A DNA stretch of 64,000 bases from Cyanobacteria bacterium FACHB-502. GTDB taxonomy: Bacteria > Cyanobacteriota > Cyanobacteriia > Elainellales > Elainellaceae. Shown piece by piece: positions 1 through 10,194 of the stretch (within the stretch, counting starts at the first letter, position 1; every line of letters starts with the position of its first letter). Location of the stretch: positions 237,129 through 301,128 of the forward strand of contig JACJNZ010000092.1 of assembly GCA_014695325.1 (NCBI GenBank). The letters run 5' to 3'. The notes below the pieces were generated by a model. The model saw nothing but the letters and a program-made list of their open reading frames with translations. It searched no databases and was not told where the DNA came from. Made by a program: the position numbers and the translations under genes.

Positions 1-1108
1 ACTGAGCCAGCGGTTCCTGGCTGTTTGCCTCGTTGGGGGGATAGCGCAGATCGACCAGGGGCGTTTCGTTGACAAAGTTGAGTGCAGGGTCATTGGCAAA
101 CCTAAAGCCCAGCACTTCTCCTGACGGGGCAACCCCGACCCGGTAAATTAACGCTTCTTTGAAAGTTGGCTCAGTTCTCCAGGCGCGATCGAGGCGCTCG
201 TACAGGGCAACTTGCAGCCGCTCAAGCTCGATTGGCTCTGTAATCTCAGGTCGGTTCGTGAGAATGGCAGCTGCCGCCGGATTGGTTGCCGCATTTGCAG
301 ATTCCGTAGCAGCTCCGGGACTGGCGTTTGCAGCAGGCGACTCAACAGGAGAAGCGATCGGCGAAGATTCGGTCGAGCTGTTAGTTGCCTCAGGCGAAGG
401 CGACTCGTTTGGGGCAGGGGAACTGCCAGGAGAAGGGCTGGCGGCAGGCGAGGCTCCGGGCTGCGTTTGGCTGGTGGCGTTCGGCACAGGCTCCGGTCGG
501 CGCACTTCGGGAATTGGCACAAAGAACAGCGCGGCGGCGGCGGCAGCCAGTCCCGCAACCCCTAGCAAGGCAGGCACGGTTTGCTGAGTCGCAGGTTTTT
601 GCACCGCAGCCTGTCGTTTCGGGAGCGGCGATAGATTTAGCGTCAGATCGGGCAGCGTTTGACCATCTGCCAGCATTTGGTCGATCGCCTCAACCAGATC
701 AAAAAACTGAGTGGTGGTCAGGTCAAACTGGGCAGCCGTGGGATTGACGGGGCTATCAACGTGAACTTCCTGCGGCTGAACCAAAAGGCGATGCAGCGTA
801 GGACTGACCTGGGCAATTTGAACTGATGATCCGCCGCGCTGCCCAACTCCTGCCGCATTGCTAGCAAGCTTAGATCGATGGGGAATGCCGCTGAGGTAGG
901 TTTGGGCATAATCGCTCACGGTGGTTATGAGCTGGTTGAGCAAATCTCGCCCGCCGGACAACGGCTTTTCCTGTCCTGCCAGATAGCACTGAAAGCCTGT
1001 AACCATCGATAGCAAAGAATGAGCCATACCGCCACTAGCAGCCGGATCGCCTACCCCTTGCAGAACTAGGGTGCAATTCGGCAAACTATACTGCCGTTGA
1101 ATCGTCAT
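1..1108 (-). CDS. DUF4335 domain protein (3' end beyond window)
   Basis: The frame opens with an ATG at 1108 and stays open to base 1, so the C-terminus lies outside the window. It reads MTIQRQYSLPNC, then a soluble N-terminal domain of about 170 residues. A single hydrophobic segment follows at roughly residues 173-195 (VPALLGVAGLAAAAAALFF), then a linker of about 90 residues rich in Pro, Ser, Ala and Glu, then a second soluble domain containing ERLQVALYERLDRAW. This architecture matches the cyanobacterial DUF4335 family, whose function is unknown. Its start overlaps the stop of the DUF3038 gene as ATGA, so the two are almost certainly translationally coupled. In my recollection of cyanobacterial genomes these two families commonly sit together. 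Confidence 0.8.
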   Translation of the reverse strand, partial: MTIQRQYSLPNCTLVLQGVGDPAASGGMAHSLLSMVTGFQCYLAGQEKPLSGGRDLLNQLITTVSDYAQTYLSGIPHRSKLASNAAGVGQRGGSSVQIAQVSPTLHRLLVQPQEVHVDSPVNPTAAQFDLTTTQFFDLVEAIDQMLADGQTLPDLTLNLSPLPKRQAAVQKPATQQTVPALLGVAGLAAAAAALFFVPIPEVRRPEPVPNATSQTQPGASPAASPSPGSSPAPNESPSPEATNSSTESSPIASPVESPAANASPGAATESANAATNPAAAAILTNRPEITEPIELERLQVALYERLDRAWRTEPTFKEALIYRVGVAPSGEVLGFRFANDPALNFVNETPLVDLRYPPNEANSQEPLAQ

Positions 1109-1710
1109 GACACTTCTCCATCAAACAGGCTGCTCCAGAGCCGCTGGCTTCCTGCCGTGCCTGTACAAAACAGGAGCTGACCCAGTAGGGTAAGTGCCAG
1201 TTCGTTGAGCTTTTCATCAGAGCTGTAGGCAGTGACCGCCGATCGTTTTGGGTTCATCCGCGATCGAAAATGGGCGCGAAACCGCTCCAGGTAATTCGAT
1301 AAGCGCAAATGGTGGTCGGGAGTAAACTGTTTTTCGACCATTTGCTCGTAGGCAAACATAAGCTGCCGCACTAGCACCGTGAGCCGACGGGCAAGATGGC
1401 AGGTAATCACGACTAATGCTTTGCCCTCGGTAAGGCTGAGCGGACGACGCTGACTGTTTCGTCGGAGCGGGTTTGTTGCTCGCAGTTTCCACAGTGCCAC
1501 GCGGTTCGGAATCACGTCGCTTAGCTCTAGCTGTCGGGCAGCCGCTAAAATTGCTTCGGAACCGCCTAGATCCAGAGCTTCGATAGCTAGCAGCAGCAAA
1601 TCAATATCTTGACGAGTCCGACGCGGACAAACTCCTTCCGGCACATTGGGGTCAGGGAGGAGTGATAAAACTGCCGGAACTGATGGGGTGGGTGGACTAC
1701 TTGCTTGCAT
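1105..1710 (-). CDS. DUF3038 family protein
   Basis: A protein of 201 residues beginning MQASSPPTPS, with the segment RTRQDIDLLLLAIEALDLGGSEAI typical of the cyanobacterial DUF3038 family. It is mostly helical, with no signal peptide or membrane helix, and its function is unknown. I chose the ATG at 1710 because GAGGG lies a few bases upstream; a TTG at 1719 is also in frame and would add three residues. The stop overlaps the start of the DUF4335 gene by ATGA, so the two form one transcription unit. Confidence 0.82.
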   Translation of the reverse strand: MQASSPPTPSVPAVLSLLPDPNVPEGVCPRRTRQDIDLLLLAIEALDLGGSEAILAAARQLELSDVIPNRVALWKLRATNPLRRNSQRRPLSLTEGKALVVITCHLARRLTVLVRQLMFAYEQMVEKQFTPDHHLRLSNYLERFRAHFRSRMNPKRSAVTAYSSDEKLNELALTLLGQLLFCTGTAGSQRLWSSLFDGEVS

Positions 1711-1719
1711 TACCCTCAA

Positions 1720-2069
1720 AAAGAAAAATCAGCAGAGATTCTAGCAAACCATACTTTACCCGGGTAGATTTGCCCAGAGTAGATTGCTCAGTTGGATTTG
1801 CCCAGTATGGAGCAAAACTAGGGTGAAGCAAAATGGTGTAGCACAATTGCGGGAGTCTGCCCAGTCCATTATCCTAGCATCTCCGTATCCGCAGGTTACA
1901 CTTCATTCGGTCAAGTTTGCTGTATAGCAGACGGGGCAACCGACTTTATAGTGCCCTTAATTACCAGGATCAACCTATGCAAAGATAGGAAAGTGATTTG
2001 AACGCAAATCAAACTGTGCCGCTTCGGGTACAGGATGCAGTTGCGAGGTTATTTTTTGAGACGTTGTTT
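1720..2069. other. Intergenic region, divergent promoters
   Basis: This 350-base gap separates the DUF3038 gene (leftward) and ftrV (rightward), so it must hold both promoters. The word TTTGCCCAG recurs near 1769 and 1797, with a shorter TGCCCAG near 1857. An in-frame TTG at 1998 would extend ftrV but adds residues unlike the family. I see no other coding signal. Confidence 0.5.
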
Positions 2070-2291
2070 ATGAAAGTTGGCGATCGTGTACGAGTCAAAG
2101 AATCAGTTGTGGTTTACAACAATCCCACTCACCGTAACCAAGCGTTTGACATTCAGGGCATGGAAGGAGAGATAATGGCACTCGCTAACGAATGGCATGG
2201 CAAGCCGATCAGCGCAAACTATCCGCTTCTGGTTAGGTTTGACAATAAATTTAAGGTGCACCTGCGCGAAAACGAGCTGGAGCTAGTTTAG
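2070..2291 (+). CDS. ftrV: Ferredoxin-thioredoxin reductase, variable chain
   Basis: A 73-residue protein beginning MKVGDRVRVKESVVVYNNP and ending VHLRENELELV. It matches the small SH3-like variable subunit of ferredoxin-thioredoxin reductase. The enzyme passes electrons from photosystem I-reduced ferredoxin to thioredoxin; the catalytic [4Fe-4S] chain is FtrC, which is not in this window. The variable chain has no redox centre and caps the catalytic chain. The frame extends upstream to a TTG at 1998, but the ATG at 2070 gives the usual family length of about 73-75 residues and the conserved N-terminus. Confidence 0.9.
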   Translation: MKVGDRVRVKESVVVYNNPTHRNQAFDIQGMEGEIMALANEWHGKPISANYPLLVRFDNKFKVHLRENELELV

Positions 2292-2333
2292 ATAAACGAC
2301 AGCCATCTTTAGTACGTTTGTGGTTTGTTTGCG

Positions 2334-2440
2334 ATCGGGTGGTTCGCGAACTGCTGTTGAGGAATTCATCCAGAGGAATTCATCCACCCGATAAGCCCCT
2401 CGCACAAGGCTCAACCACCCTCTAGCTCAACCACTCTCTA
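2334..2440. repeat. Tandem and inverted short repeats between ftrV and DUF3370 gene
   Basis: Two perfect adjacent copies of GAGGAATTCATCCA occupy 2359-2372 and 2373-2386. They lie inside an inverted repeat, ATCGGGTGG (2334-2342) with CCACCCGAT (2384-2392). A second tandem pair, GCTCAACCACYCTCTA, occupies 2409-2424 and 2425-2440, and its last copy contains the stop codon of the leftward gene. The converging gene ends suggest a terminator role for the inverted repeat, but there is no T tract. Confidence 0.7.
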
Positions 2441-4120
2441 AGGAGTCGTAGACGGGGCGGCATCAGCAACACTGCGATTCTCGATCGTTCTTACCGTAAC
2501 GACTTGTGGAGGCGTTGCGTCAGGCGGATAAATAAATTGCAGCTCAACTTGTCGCCTTGCCCCGCGTGGCACTGTCATTCGGATGAGTGGCTGCCCTTCC
2601 TGTCCGCGTCGCTGCACAAGGTGCATATAGCGAGTCTGGGGAATGCCAAAGTCGTTAATGAAGCGAATCCGCACCGTCCCCCGGAAAAAGATCTGATCAT
2701 AGGGCGGATTGCGGAACCGTAACCCATCGCGCTGTCGCTCGTCCTGCATCGGAGTTTGCATCATCACGGCAACTTGCTGTGTCGTGTCGGTATTGTTTTG
2801 CAGCGGCAGCGTCACGTTGTACTGCACGCCATAGTTGCCATGGGCCCGATAAGCCGTGTCCGGGTAGCGTACCAGCATCGGGGCACTTTGAATCTGCCCT
2901 GTGCCAAACGTATTGCGATCGACCGTGCTGAGGACATAGGAAAAAGCCCGTCCCGGCTGCGGAATGCTGAGATAGTCTACCGAGGAGTTATCAGTCGCTG
3001 TTGCAGTCCACTGCGTCCCCTGCGAAACACCTGCCACTCGGCCGTAGAAGAATCGTGTAAACGATCGGCTATTGGGCGGCGTCGGAATTCGATCACGCGG
3101 ACCCGCAAACGTTCCGTTCCTCAGCAAATTTTCCCATTCCACCTGAGTCGGAACTCGTTCTACCCCTCTTGTAATTTGGGGTGCGTACATCGCAAGGCTG
3201 GCGACATAAACAGGTCCATTGCTGTTTAACTGCATCAGAATCGTTCGACCATTGCTAGGGAGCGGACGATTATCTCGCACAGGCGGACGACTGACCGCGG
3301 CCGCGTTGTTTGTGCTGATACCGGTTGCCAGCGGACGCGCTACCGGATTGCCTTCTGGATCGGTCTGCGCTTCTTCGGATGCAGCGGGAGGGGCGGGTAA
3401 GCCGGGAATAATGTAGCCAGGGGGCAGTGTGCCGTTGGTTGCCACGGTTAATCGCCGCAGCGGAATCGGCACGTTTGCCAGAAGATAGGTTCCTCCAGGC
3501 GGAATGGTAATTTGAGTGGGCCAGTGCGTCTGTCTCTGCCCTCGCAGCACGTCGTTGGTGGTGCGGCTACCTGGTCCTGCAAAGACGGTTCCCATCGGGT
3601 TCGCCACATAAGCGGGCAAGTCGAGGAAAGGAGCCTCCTGACTCAGGTAGCTAGCTCCCTGCCCAATCTCAATTTTGACGGGCTGCCTGCTGGGATTGGC
3701 GATCAGAATTCCCACATAAAGGGTTCGCACGTCGTCAGGCGTGGTGCCCCTGGCAATGTGATGGGCAAAGATATCAAATCGCCCCTGAAATGGATAGTTC
3801 AGGTGGGCGGCTGGACTTCTCATCCCCGTGGGAGAAAAGGTCGAAAGCAAAATCCCCTCAGTTTGAATCAGCTCTGGACTATTGCTGTTAAATACAGGGG
3901 TGTCATCAAGCTGCCCTGGAAGTGGACGGACTTCCTGCCCCTGCACAATCTCGATCGGACCTTCGATCGGACGAGGATTCAGCGGCAGCTGGGGAATGGT
4001 TGGAGGCGGTTGAATGGGGGCGGCAGGGGATCTTCTAATTTCAGTGGGGGGAATAACAGGAACCCCAGGACGAGGGGCAATAATTTGCGCGAGGGAAAGA
4101 GCGGAGAGGACTGTTAGCAT
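2438..4120 (-). CDS. DUF3370 family exported protein
   Basis: About 560 residues of the cyanobacterial DUF3370 family (unknown function). Diagnostic stretches are EVRPLPGQLDDTPVFNSNSP, LNYPFQGRFDIFAHHIARGT and VYVASLAMYAP. The N-terminus MLTVLSALSLAQ is hydrophobic and looks like a short export signal, followed by a proline-rich linker (residues about 15-60). The frame continues upstream to a GTG at 4171, but the ATG at 4120 gives the N-terminus I expect for the family, so I prefer it; no clear ribosome binding site decides. It is convergent with ftrV. Confidence 0.82.
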   Translation of the reverse strand: MLTVLSALSLAQIIAPRPGVPVIPPTEIRRSPAAPIQPPPTIPQLPLNPRPIEGPIEIVQGQEVRPLPGQLDDTPVFNSNSPELIQTEGILLSTFSPTGMRSPAAHLNYPFQGRFDIFAHHIARGTTPDDVRTLYVGILIANPSRQPVKIEIGQGASYLSQEAPFLDLPAYVANPMGTVFAGPGSRTTNDVLRGQRQTHWPTQITIPPGGTYLLANVPIPLRRLTVATNGTLPPGYIIPGLPAPPAASEEAQTDPEGNPVARPLATGISTNNAAAVSRPPVRDNRPLPSNGRTILMQLNSNGPVYVASLAMYAPQITRGVERVPTQVEWENLLRNGTFAGPRDRIPTPPNSRSFTRFFYGRVAGVSQGTQWTATATDNSSVDYLSIPQPGRAFSYVLSTVDRNTFGTGQIQSAPMLVRYPDTAYRAHGNYGVQYNVTLPLQNNTDTTQQVAVMMQTPMQDERQRDGLRFRNPPYDQIFFRGTVRIRFINDFGIPQTRYMHLVQRRGQEGQPLIRMTVPRGARRQVELQFIYPPDATPPQVVTVRTIENRSVADAAPSTTP

Positions 4121-4954
4121 GAGCGAACCGAACAGATGCCGATAGCAACAAACCAAAAAGCAAGGATACACAAACCAGTCATTGCCTGGTCAACATCCTT
4201 TATCAGGCGTTAATGTGCCCTTTTTGGAGCAATATAATTCAGTAAAAAATTCTGTTATCTCGTTCTTGTAATCTCTTAAGGAGAAGCAGTAAAGACAGGA
4301 CTGCACACCAACTCAATCAGGAACACTGGCTGAACCGCAGGAAAAAACAGACAGATGCGATCGTTCCAGACTGCAAATCTGCCAGATTGAAGAATTTTAG
4401 AAACAATGCTTCTCACCATATCATCAAGTGCATCATTACTCTGCTGGAGAAGTTAAGGCTCTACCTGGAGCAGTGAAGGGGTGCGCGATCGAATCGGCAT
4501 CCAAAAACTAGGAGAAACAGCCAAAAATCATCAAGGCATATTCCTCTGCTTCATAAAATCCTGGATCGATGACCAACCACAAGCCAATGCTCAGCCCAGA
4601 GTGACTGGCAAAAGACCCTACTGAGACTATAAAAGTTTTTCCAGGGTTGCCCCTGCTTATCCGCAAGCTTTACAAAATCTTTGTAGTGGAAAACCAGTCA
4701 TTCGAAAAAGCTTTATCCAAAACCGCGCAGAAAAGAGTTGCAAAAATGCAGCAGGTTGTTTAAGATTGGAAATCGTGCGATACAGACTGTTTTCAAGTCT
4801 TGCTTTCCTGATATTGCGGGTCTTCCTGCGATTGATGAAACGGTGATCGCACGTGACTTTACGAATGCAGAGTTTCAAATCAAGTCTTTAATCGACTTTG
4901 ATTCGGCATTTAGGCTCTGATCAAGATTTGAACGTAAGCCTTGAAAAGGCTCCT
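4121..4954. other. Long intergenic region before tRNA-Gly
   Basis: 834 bases with no gene I can support. A short rightward frame (about 4738-4920, 60 codons from a TTG) and a leftward one (4657-4878) show no recognisable motif, ribosome binding site or family similarity. A leftward promoter for the DUF3370 gene and a promoter for tRNA-Gly are expected here. It may contain decayed coding sequence. Confidence 0.4.
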
Positions 4955-5025
4955 GCGGGCATAGTTTAGTGGTAAAACCATAGCCTTCCAAGCTATTGAT
5001 CCGGGTTCGATTCCCGGTGCCCGCT
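4955..5025 (+). tRNA. trnG: tRNA-Gly (anticodon UCC)
   Basis: A 71-base tRNA. The acceptor arms GCGGGCA (4955-4961) and TGCCCGC (5018-5024) pair fully. The D arm is GTTTAGTGGTAAAAC, the anticodon stem ATAGC/GCTAT encloses loop CTTCCAA with anticodon TCC, and the T arm is CCGGGTTCGATTCCCGG. The 3' CCA is not encoded (the sequence continues TCTAA). It reads GGA codons, and possibly other GGN. It sits about 230 bases upstream of glyS, which encodes part of its own charging enzyme. Confidence 0.96.
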
Positions 5026-5253
5026 TCTAAAAGTTCAGGTTAGGGTTGATTCAAGTCAAATTTGGATCGATCGCTTCAATCTCAGGTCAATATCAAAAGA
5101 TTGCTTTGCCCACTTCTGCCCTGGGGCGATCGGGGCTATTTTACTTTGCTCTGCCGAATTACTGCGCTACGGCAAGGTTCAAGTGGACAGAGCAGGTTAA
5201 ACTAGAAAAATTGGCTTTTAGGCTGACCGTGTCTGTTTGGGCGAGTGGGAGCT

Positions 5254-7413
5254 ATGACATCGTTTTTGTTGGAAGTTGGAACCGAGGAATTACCCGCTAG
5301 TTTTGTGAACGACGCGCTGACTCAGTGGCGATCGATCGTTCCCGCAAGCCTGACGGAAGTGTTTTTGGGGTTCGATGCCGTTGAAGTTTACGCGACACCG
5401 CGCCGTTTGGCGGTTCTGGTGAAAGGACTGCCCGCCCAGCAACCCGACCGCGAAGAAGAAATTAAGGGTCCGGCGGCTCAGGTAGCTTTTAAAGACGGCA
5501 AGCCCACCAAGGCGGCTGAGGGATTTGCGCGATCGCGGGGGGTGGATCTGTCTGCACTAGAAATTCGATCGACCGACAAAGGCGAGTTTGTGTTTGTGCA
5601 GCAAAAGATCGCGGGTCGTCCAACCGCCGAGGTGCTGACCGAACTCGTGCCGCAATGGATTTCTGGGTTAGAAGGCAAGCGGTTTATGCGCTGGGGCGAT
5701 GGCGATTTGCGCTTTCCTCGTCCAATTCGCTGGCTGGTTGCCTTGTTGAACGATGCCGTTTTGCCGCTTACGCTCGTAAATGGCTCCGAAACTTACACAA
5801 GCGATCGAATTTCTCAGGGGCATCGGGTGCTGCATCCTGAGCCCATTAGCCTTAGTCAGGCAGAATCGTATGTGTCTAGCTTGCGAGATGCTTTTGTCGA
5901 GGTAGACTCGACGCAGCGTGAAATCAAAATTCAGGATCAGGCACAGGCGGTGGCTCAGTCCGTGGGAGGGTATGCCTCGATCGATCCAGGTCTGCTGGAA
6001 GAAGTGCGCGATCTGGTGGAGTATCCCACTGCAGTGGTCGGCAAATTTGACGCAGCATTTCTAGAGCTTCCGGCAGAAGTTATCGTAACCGAGATGGAAA
6101 GCCATCAGCGATATTTCCCGGTGCTGAAGTCTGAGGAATCGTCTGATTTGCTGCCCTACTTTATTACGATTTCCAATGGCGACCCGCAAAAAGCAGATAT
6201 TATCGCTGCCGGAAATGGGCGCGTGATTCGGGCAAGGCTCTCGGACGGCAAATATTTCTTTGATGTCGATCGCAAACAGCCTCTAGAAGCCTATCTGCCC
6301 CGGTTAGAAACCGTCACTTTTCAGGAACAGCTTGGTTCGGTGCGCCAGAAGGTCGATCGAATTGTGCAAATTGCCGCTGCCATTGCCGATCAGCTTGGAG
6401 TGAGCGAATCCGATCGGGCGAGTGTTCAACGGGCTGCCCTGCTGTGCAAAGCTGATCTGGTGACGCAAATGGTGGGTGAGTTCCCTGAATTGCAGGGGGT
6501 GATGGGCGAAAAATATGCCTTGGTCAGCGGAGAGCCGATTGCTGTTGCGAAGGCAATTTACGAGCATTACCTGCCGCGCAGTGCAGCCGATCGCCTGCCG
6601 ATATCGCTGCTGGGTCAAGTCGTGGGGCTGGCAGACCGAATGGATACGCTGGTAAGCATTTTTAGCATCGGGCAAATTCCAACAGGTTCTGCTGATCCAT
6701 TTGCGTTGCGGCGGGCTGCCACCGCGATCGTAAATATTATCTGGGCGGCAAACCTATCGATCGATCTCGATCGCCTGATTGGGCAGGTCATCCATCTCCT
6801 CAAAACCGCTCTGCCTAAAGGCATTGACCAGGCAGACAGCCTGCAAATTCAGCTCCGCAATTTCTTCTTACAGCGCATCCGCACTCTGTTAGAGGACGAT
6901 CGCGCCATCGACTATGACCTGATTAATGCTGTGCTGGGCGAAAACGACCCCGAATATACCGACCGTGCCCTGCATGATTTGCTGGATTTACGCGATCGAG
7001 CGCAGTTCCTTCAGACGATTCGCCGAAACGGAATGCTCGATAAAATCTACGAAACGGTCAATCGGGCTTCTCGGCTGGCAGCGCAGGGCAACCTGGATAC
7101 GCAGCAGCTCGATCCGCAATTGGTCATTCAGCCGGGGTTATTTCAGCAGCCTTCTGAGCAGGCATTCTACGACGCGCTGATGCAACTCTTGCCACAAACG
7201 ACTGCTGCCCGTGATCGCCGCGATTATCAAAAGCTGGTGGAGGCTCTCGGTCAGAGTGCGCCTGTAGTCAGCAATTTCTTTGACGGTTCGCAGAGCGTGC
7301 TGGTGATGGACGAAAATCTCGACATTCGCAAAAACCGTTTGAATCTGCTGGGGCTGCTGCGAAACCATGCCCGCGTTCTGGCAGATTTTGGAGCGATTGT
7401 GAAAGCAGGCTAA
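5254..7413 (+). CDS. glyS: Glycyl-tRNA synthetase beta subunit
   Basis: A 719-residue beta chain of the bacterial alpha2beta2 glycyl-tRNA synthetase, which joins glycine to tRNA-Gly. The start [17 protein letters not shown] is the family hallmark, as are [18 protein letters not shown] and [12 protein letters not shown] in the first half. The C-terminal part contains the tRNA-binding region and ends with [17 protein letters not shown]. The ATG at 5254 is preceded by GGGAG; a GTG nine bases upstream is less likely. The alpha subunit glyQ is not in the window. The tRNA-Gly(UCC) gene lies just upstream on the same strand. Confidence 0.96.
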   Translation: MTSFLLEVGTEELPASFVNDALTQWRSIVPASLTEVFLGFDAVEVYATPRRLAVLVKGLPAQQPDREEEIKGPAAQVAFKDGKPTKAAEGFARSRGVDLSALEIRSTDKGEFVFVQQKIAGRPTAEVLTELVPQWISGLEGKRFMRWGDGDLRFPRPIRWLVALLNDAVLPLTLVNGSETYTSDRISQGHRVLHPEPISLSQAESYVSSLRDAFVEVDSTQREIKIQDQAQAVAQSVGGYASIDPGLLEEVRDLVEYPTAVVGKFDAAFLELPAEVIVTEMESHQRYFPVLKSEESSDLLPYFITISNGDPQKADIIAAGNGRVIRARLSDGKYFFDVDRKQPLEAYLPRLETVTFQEQLGSVRQKVDRIVQIAAAIADQLGVSESDRASVQRAALLCKADLVTQMVGEFPELQGVMGEKYALVSGEPIAVAKAIYEHYLPRSAADRLPISLLGQVVGLADRMDTLVSIFSIGQIPTGSADPFALRRAATAIVNIIWAANLSIDLDRLIGQVIHLLKTALPKGIDQADSLQIQLRNFFLQRIRTLLEDDRAIDYDLINAVLGENDPEYTDRALHDLLDLRDRAQFLQTIRRNGMLDKIYETVNRASRLAAQGNLDTQQLDPQLVIQPGLFQQPSEQAFYDALMQLLPQTTAARDRRDYQKLVEALGQSAPVVSNFFDGSQSVLVMDENLDIRKNRLNLLGLLRNHARVLADFGAIVKAG

Positions 7414-7561
7414 AGGCTAAAACTGCGAGCGGGTACGGGTTTTACGGTACGGTCAGCGATTGACTAAAGCAGCACAAGTGACACACCTCCGTCACAAAAT
7501 TTGTTCATAATAAAAGAACATTGCTTGCGATCGTCTTTTGCTCCGGTCGCTCCATCCCACT

Positions 7562-8071
7562 ATGGTTTCAACCCGTTCCCTGAATCACGCTGGGTTTGCT
7601 GTTTCGCTGCTGGCAGCCACCCTCTTTGGAAGTTTGTTTGCAAATCCGGCTGATCACGCCGCCCATGCTACCCAACCTGTGCTTCTCACGTCTGCCGAGG
7701 TTCGCTTGAATCGTGCGGGAGAACCCGTCGGGGTGAATCGAGAAGCTGTCCTCGCGCTGGCTTTGGCTGGAAGCATTGCCACAGGCGTGGGCCTAAGTGC
7801 CATTCACCGACAGATGCACCCCAACTGGGCAGAAGAGCATCTAGAGCCGCGTAGCCGGAGAAATCGTGGGGCTGTGAATTATTCTTCGGGCACCCAGTTT
7901 CACACTGCCAGTCCCCGGCTTCAGCAAAGGCTGGTTCGCCTGCTGCATGACGATCGCGCTGCGGCCTCCCGGCTCGTGGCTCAGGCACAGATTCGCTATC
8001 CTGGTCAATCTCCAAACTGGTACGTTGAAAAAGTGATTTATGACCTGGAGCGCGATCGGGGCCGAGTGTAA
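7562..8071 (+). CDS. Secreted hypothetical protein
   Basis: 169 residues from the ATG at 7562 (an in-frame TTG at 7538 is less likely). The N-terminus MVSTRSLNHAGFAVSLLAA is a credible signal peptide with cleavage near residue 30. A second hydrophobic stretch, AVLALALAGSIATGVGLSA, lies at about residues 62-80 and may be a membrane helix. The C-terminal part (SPNWYVEKVIYDLERDRGR) is charged and helical. I do not recognise a family. It ends two bases from the convergent PBP gene. Confidence 0.6.
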   Translation: MVSTRSLNHAGFAVSLLAATLFGSLFANPADHAAHATQPVLLTSAEVRLNRAGEPVGVNREAVLALALAGSIATGVGLSAIHRQMHPNWAEEHLEPRSRRNRGAVNYSSGTQFHTASPRLQQRLVRLLHDDRAAASRLVAQAQIRYPGQSPNWYVEKVIYDLERDRGRV

Positions 8072-8073
8072 GC

Positions 8074-10023
8074 CTACTGTGGACGAGTAAAGTTTGACAT
8101 CGGCTTGAAGGTCTCGACAGGTACGCCTTCTAAAGCTCGGTTCATGAAATTGCGCCAGACCGGAGCCACCAGCGTTCCACCAGTTGCGCCAATCCCGATC
8201 GGGGTATAGTCATCGTTTCCGACCCAGATTGCCGTAGAGAGCTGAGGCACATAGCCCGCAAACCAGATGTCGCGCTCAGAGGAGGTGGTTCCTGTCTTGC
8301 CTGCTGCCGGGCGACCAATCCGAGCAGAGGTTGCCGTTCCGCTGCTGATCACGCTTTGCATCACGTCATTCAGCGCAGCAGTTGCCCAGGGGTCTAGCAC
8401 AAGCTGAGGCTTGGGTGTGTTGTCAAGCAAGACTGCGCCCTGACTGTCGGTTACTTGAACGATCGTCGTTGTGGGAGATTGCCAGCCGCCGCTTGCAAAC
8501 GTGGCATAAGCCCCTGCCATTTCGAGCGGAGTCAGATCGACCGAACCGAGCGGCAGCGATGTTACCGGATCCATCGGACTCTTGATTCCCAGCGTACGGC
8601 AAATCTCAATTACACGGTTAATCCCTACTGACTGACCCAGACGAATGGCGGGAATGTTACGCGAAACGGCGAGTGCCTGCCGAATCGAGATTGGTCCGTA
8701 GAAACTGCCGTCATAGTTTTGTGGTGAGTAGTAGCCATCGCCATCAGGATAGCTGACAGGCGTATCAGAAATTGTGGAATTGGGGTCGTATTGTCCGGCT
8801 GCAAAGGCAGCGTAGTAAACAAACGGCTTAAAGGCTGATCCGGGCTGACGGAGTGCCTGGGTGGCGCGGTTGAACTGGCTCTTGCTGTAGTCTATGCCGC
8901 CCACCATTGCTTTCACATAGTGGGTTCGCGGATCGACAGCAACCAGTGACATCTGATCGGCATAAACGCCTTGTCCCTGAATCGAAGCCATGCCCTGGCG
9001 CACGGTTTCCTCAGCGATGCGCTGAAGGTTCATGTCCACTGTGGTTTGAATCCGCATTCCGCCTTTAAGGACGGCATCTTTGCCAAAGCGATCGCTGAGT
9101 TCCTGCCCCACCGCATCGGTGATATAGGGAGCCTGACTGCCGCGAAATGCCGTAATTTGTCCGAGCTTAATTTGTTCTGCCTGCGCTGCCTTCATTTCTG
9201 CAGCGGTAATCCAGCCCAAGCCGCGCATTCGGTTTAGTACTGTTGCCTGCCGCTGCTTGGCAAGCTGCAAATCAACAAACGGGCTGTAGTCTTCGGGAGC
9301 CTGGATCAGCCCTGCCATCATTGCAGACTCTCCCAGGGTCAGCTCTGAGGCATGTTTGTTGAAATAGCTCATTGCTGCCGTTTCAACCCCATAGTTGTTG
9401 TGCCCCCAGTAAACCTGATTCAGATACATTTCGAGAATCTGGTCTTTGGTAAACACCTGCTCTAGCCGTAAAGCCAGCACTGCTTCTGCCACCTTGCGGT
9501 TGATCGTGCGGCGCGGATCGAGGAAGAGGTTTTTTACAAGCTGCATGGTGACGGTGGAGCCGCCTTCCACGGTTCGCCCTTCTTCCAGGTTGGCGAGAAA
9601 GGCACGGGCAACGCTGGGGGGATTAATGCCATGATGCGAGAAGTAATAGCTGTCTTCGATCGCCAGCACAGCCCGCTTCAGTTGGGGGGAAATTTTATCC
9701 AGGTCAACGACTTCCCGGTTGGCTTCGCCGTGCAGACTGGCAAGTAGCCCCCCCTTCATGTCGTAGATATAGCTGGTTTCAGAAGGCACATAGTTCCGCA
9801 GGACGCGTACATCTGGCAGGTTGCGAAAGCTCAACGCCAGCCCGACCAGTCCTCCCGCCACGACCGAACTGGAGAGCATCGTGAGCGCCAGCAGTGTCCC
9901 TGCACTGACTTGAGCAACTCCCTGAAGGTATTGCAGGACAGGAGAAGACTTGCCTGCTCGATGGGGCTTCTTCGCGCTTTTTCGCGGATTGACCGGGTTC
10001 GGTTTAGCGGTGTTGGAAGACAC
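8074..10023 (-). CDS. Class A penicillin-binding protein (PBP1A type)
   Basis: A 649-residue bifunctional peptidoglycan synthase. It has a short cytoplasmic basic tail, one membrane anchor (about residues 38-66), a GT51 glycosyltransferase domain with the catalytic EDSYYFSHHG motif (123-132) and EGGSTVTMQLVKN (about 153-165), and a transpeptidase domain. The transpeptidase shows Ser396-x-x-Lys399 (PGSAFKPF), SRN (454-456) and KTGTT (576-580), so both activities look intact. It polymerises glycan strands and cross-links stem peptides at the outer face of the cytoplasmic membrane. The start codon is GTG at 10023; a stop lies a few codons upstream and no other start is close. Confidence 0.95.
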   Translation of the reverse strand: MSSNTAKPNPVNPRKSAKKPHRAGKSSPVLQYLQGVAQVSAGTLLALTMLSSSVVAGGLVGLALSFRNLPDVRVLRNYVPSETSYIYDMKGGLLASLHGEANREVVDLDKISPQLKRAVLAIEDSYYFSHHGINPPSVARAFLANLEEGRTVEGGSTVTMQLVKNLFLDPRRTINRKVAEAVLALRLEQVFTKDQILEMYLNQVYWGHNNYGVETAAMSYFNKHASELTLGESAMMAGLIQAPEDYSPFVDLQLAKQRQATVLNRMRGLGWITAAEMKAAQAEQIKLGQITAFRGSQAPYITDAVGQELSDRFGKDAVLKGGMRIQTTVDMNLQRIAEETVRQGMASIQGQGVYADQMSLVAVDPRTHYVKAMVGGIDYSKSQFNRATQALRQPGSAFKPFVYYAAFAAGQYDPNSTISDTPVSYPDGDGYYSPQNYDGSFYGPISIRQALAVSRNIPAIRLGQSVGINRVIEICRTLGIKSPMDPVTSLPLGSVDLTPLEMAGAYATFASGGWQSPTTTIVQVTDSQGAVLLDNTPKPQLVLDPWATAALNDVMQSVISSGTATSARIGRPAAGKTGTTSSERDIWFAGYVPQLSTAIWVGNDDYTPIGIGATGGTLVAPVWRNFMNRALEGVPVETFKPMSNFTRPQ

Positions 10024-10194
10024 AGTCGTGTTATTTCCCTAGAATTTTGCAATTATAGTAGTCTGGTTGCCCATTTATAGCGTAGCGAGTGACCCTTCTG
10101 GCAGAGGCTAATGCTGGAAGTGTAACCAATCTTGTTTTATCTTGACCACGTCTTTCTTCCTGGAAGACTCTGTTTTCGTTAAATCTTGCCGCCT

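Noticed and set aside
4738..4920. 60-codon frame before tRNA-Gly
   Set aside because: TTG start, no ribosome binding site, no recognised family; kept only as a remark on the intergenic region.
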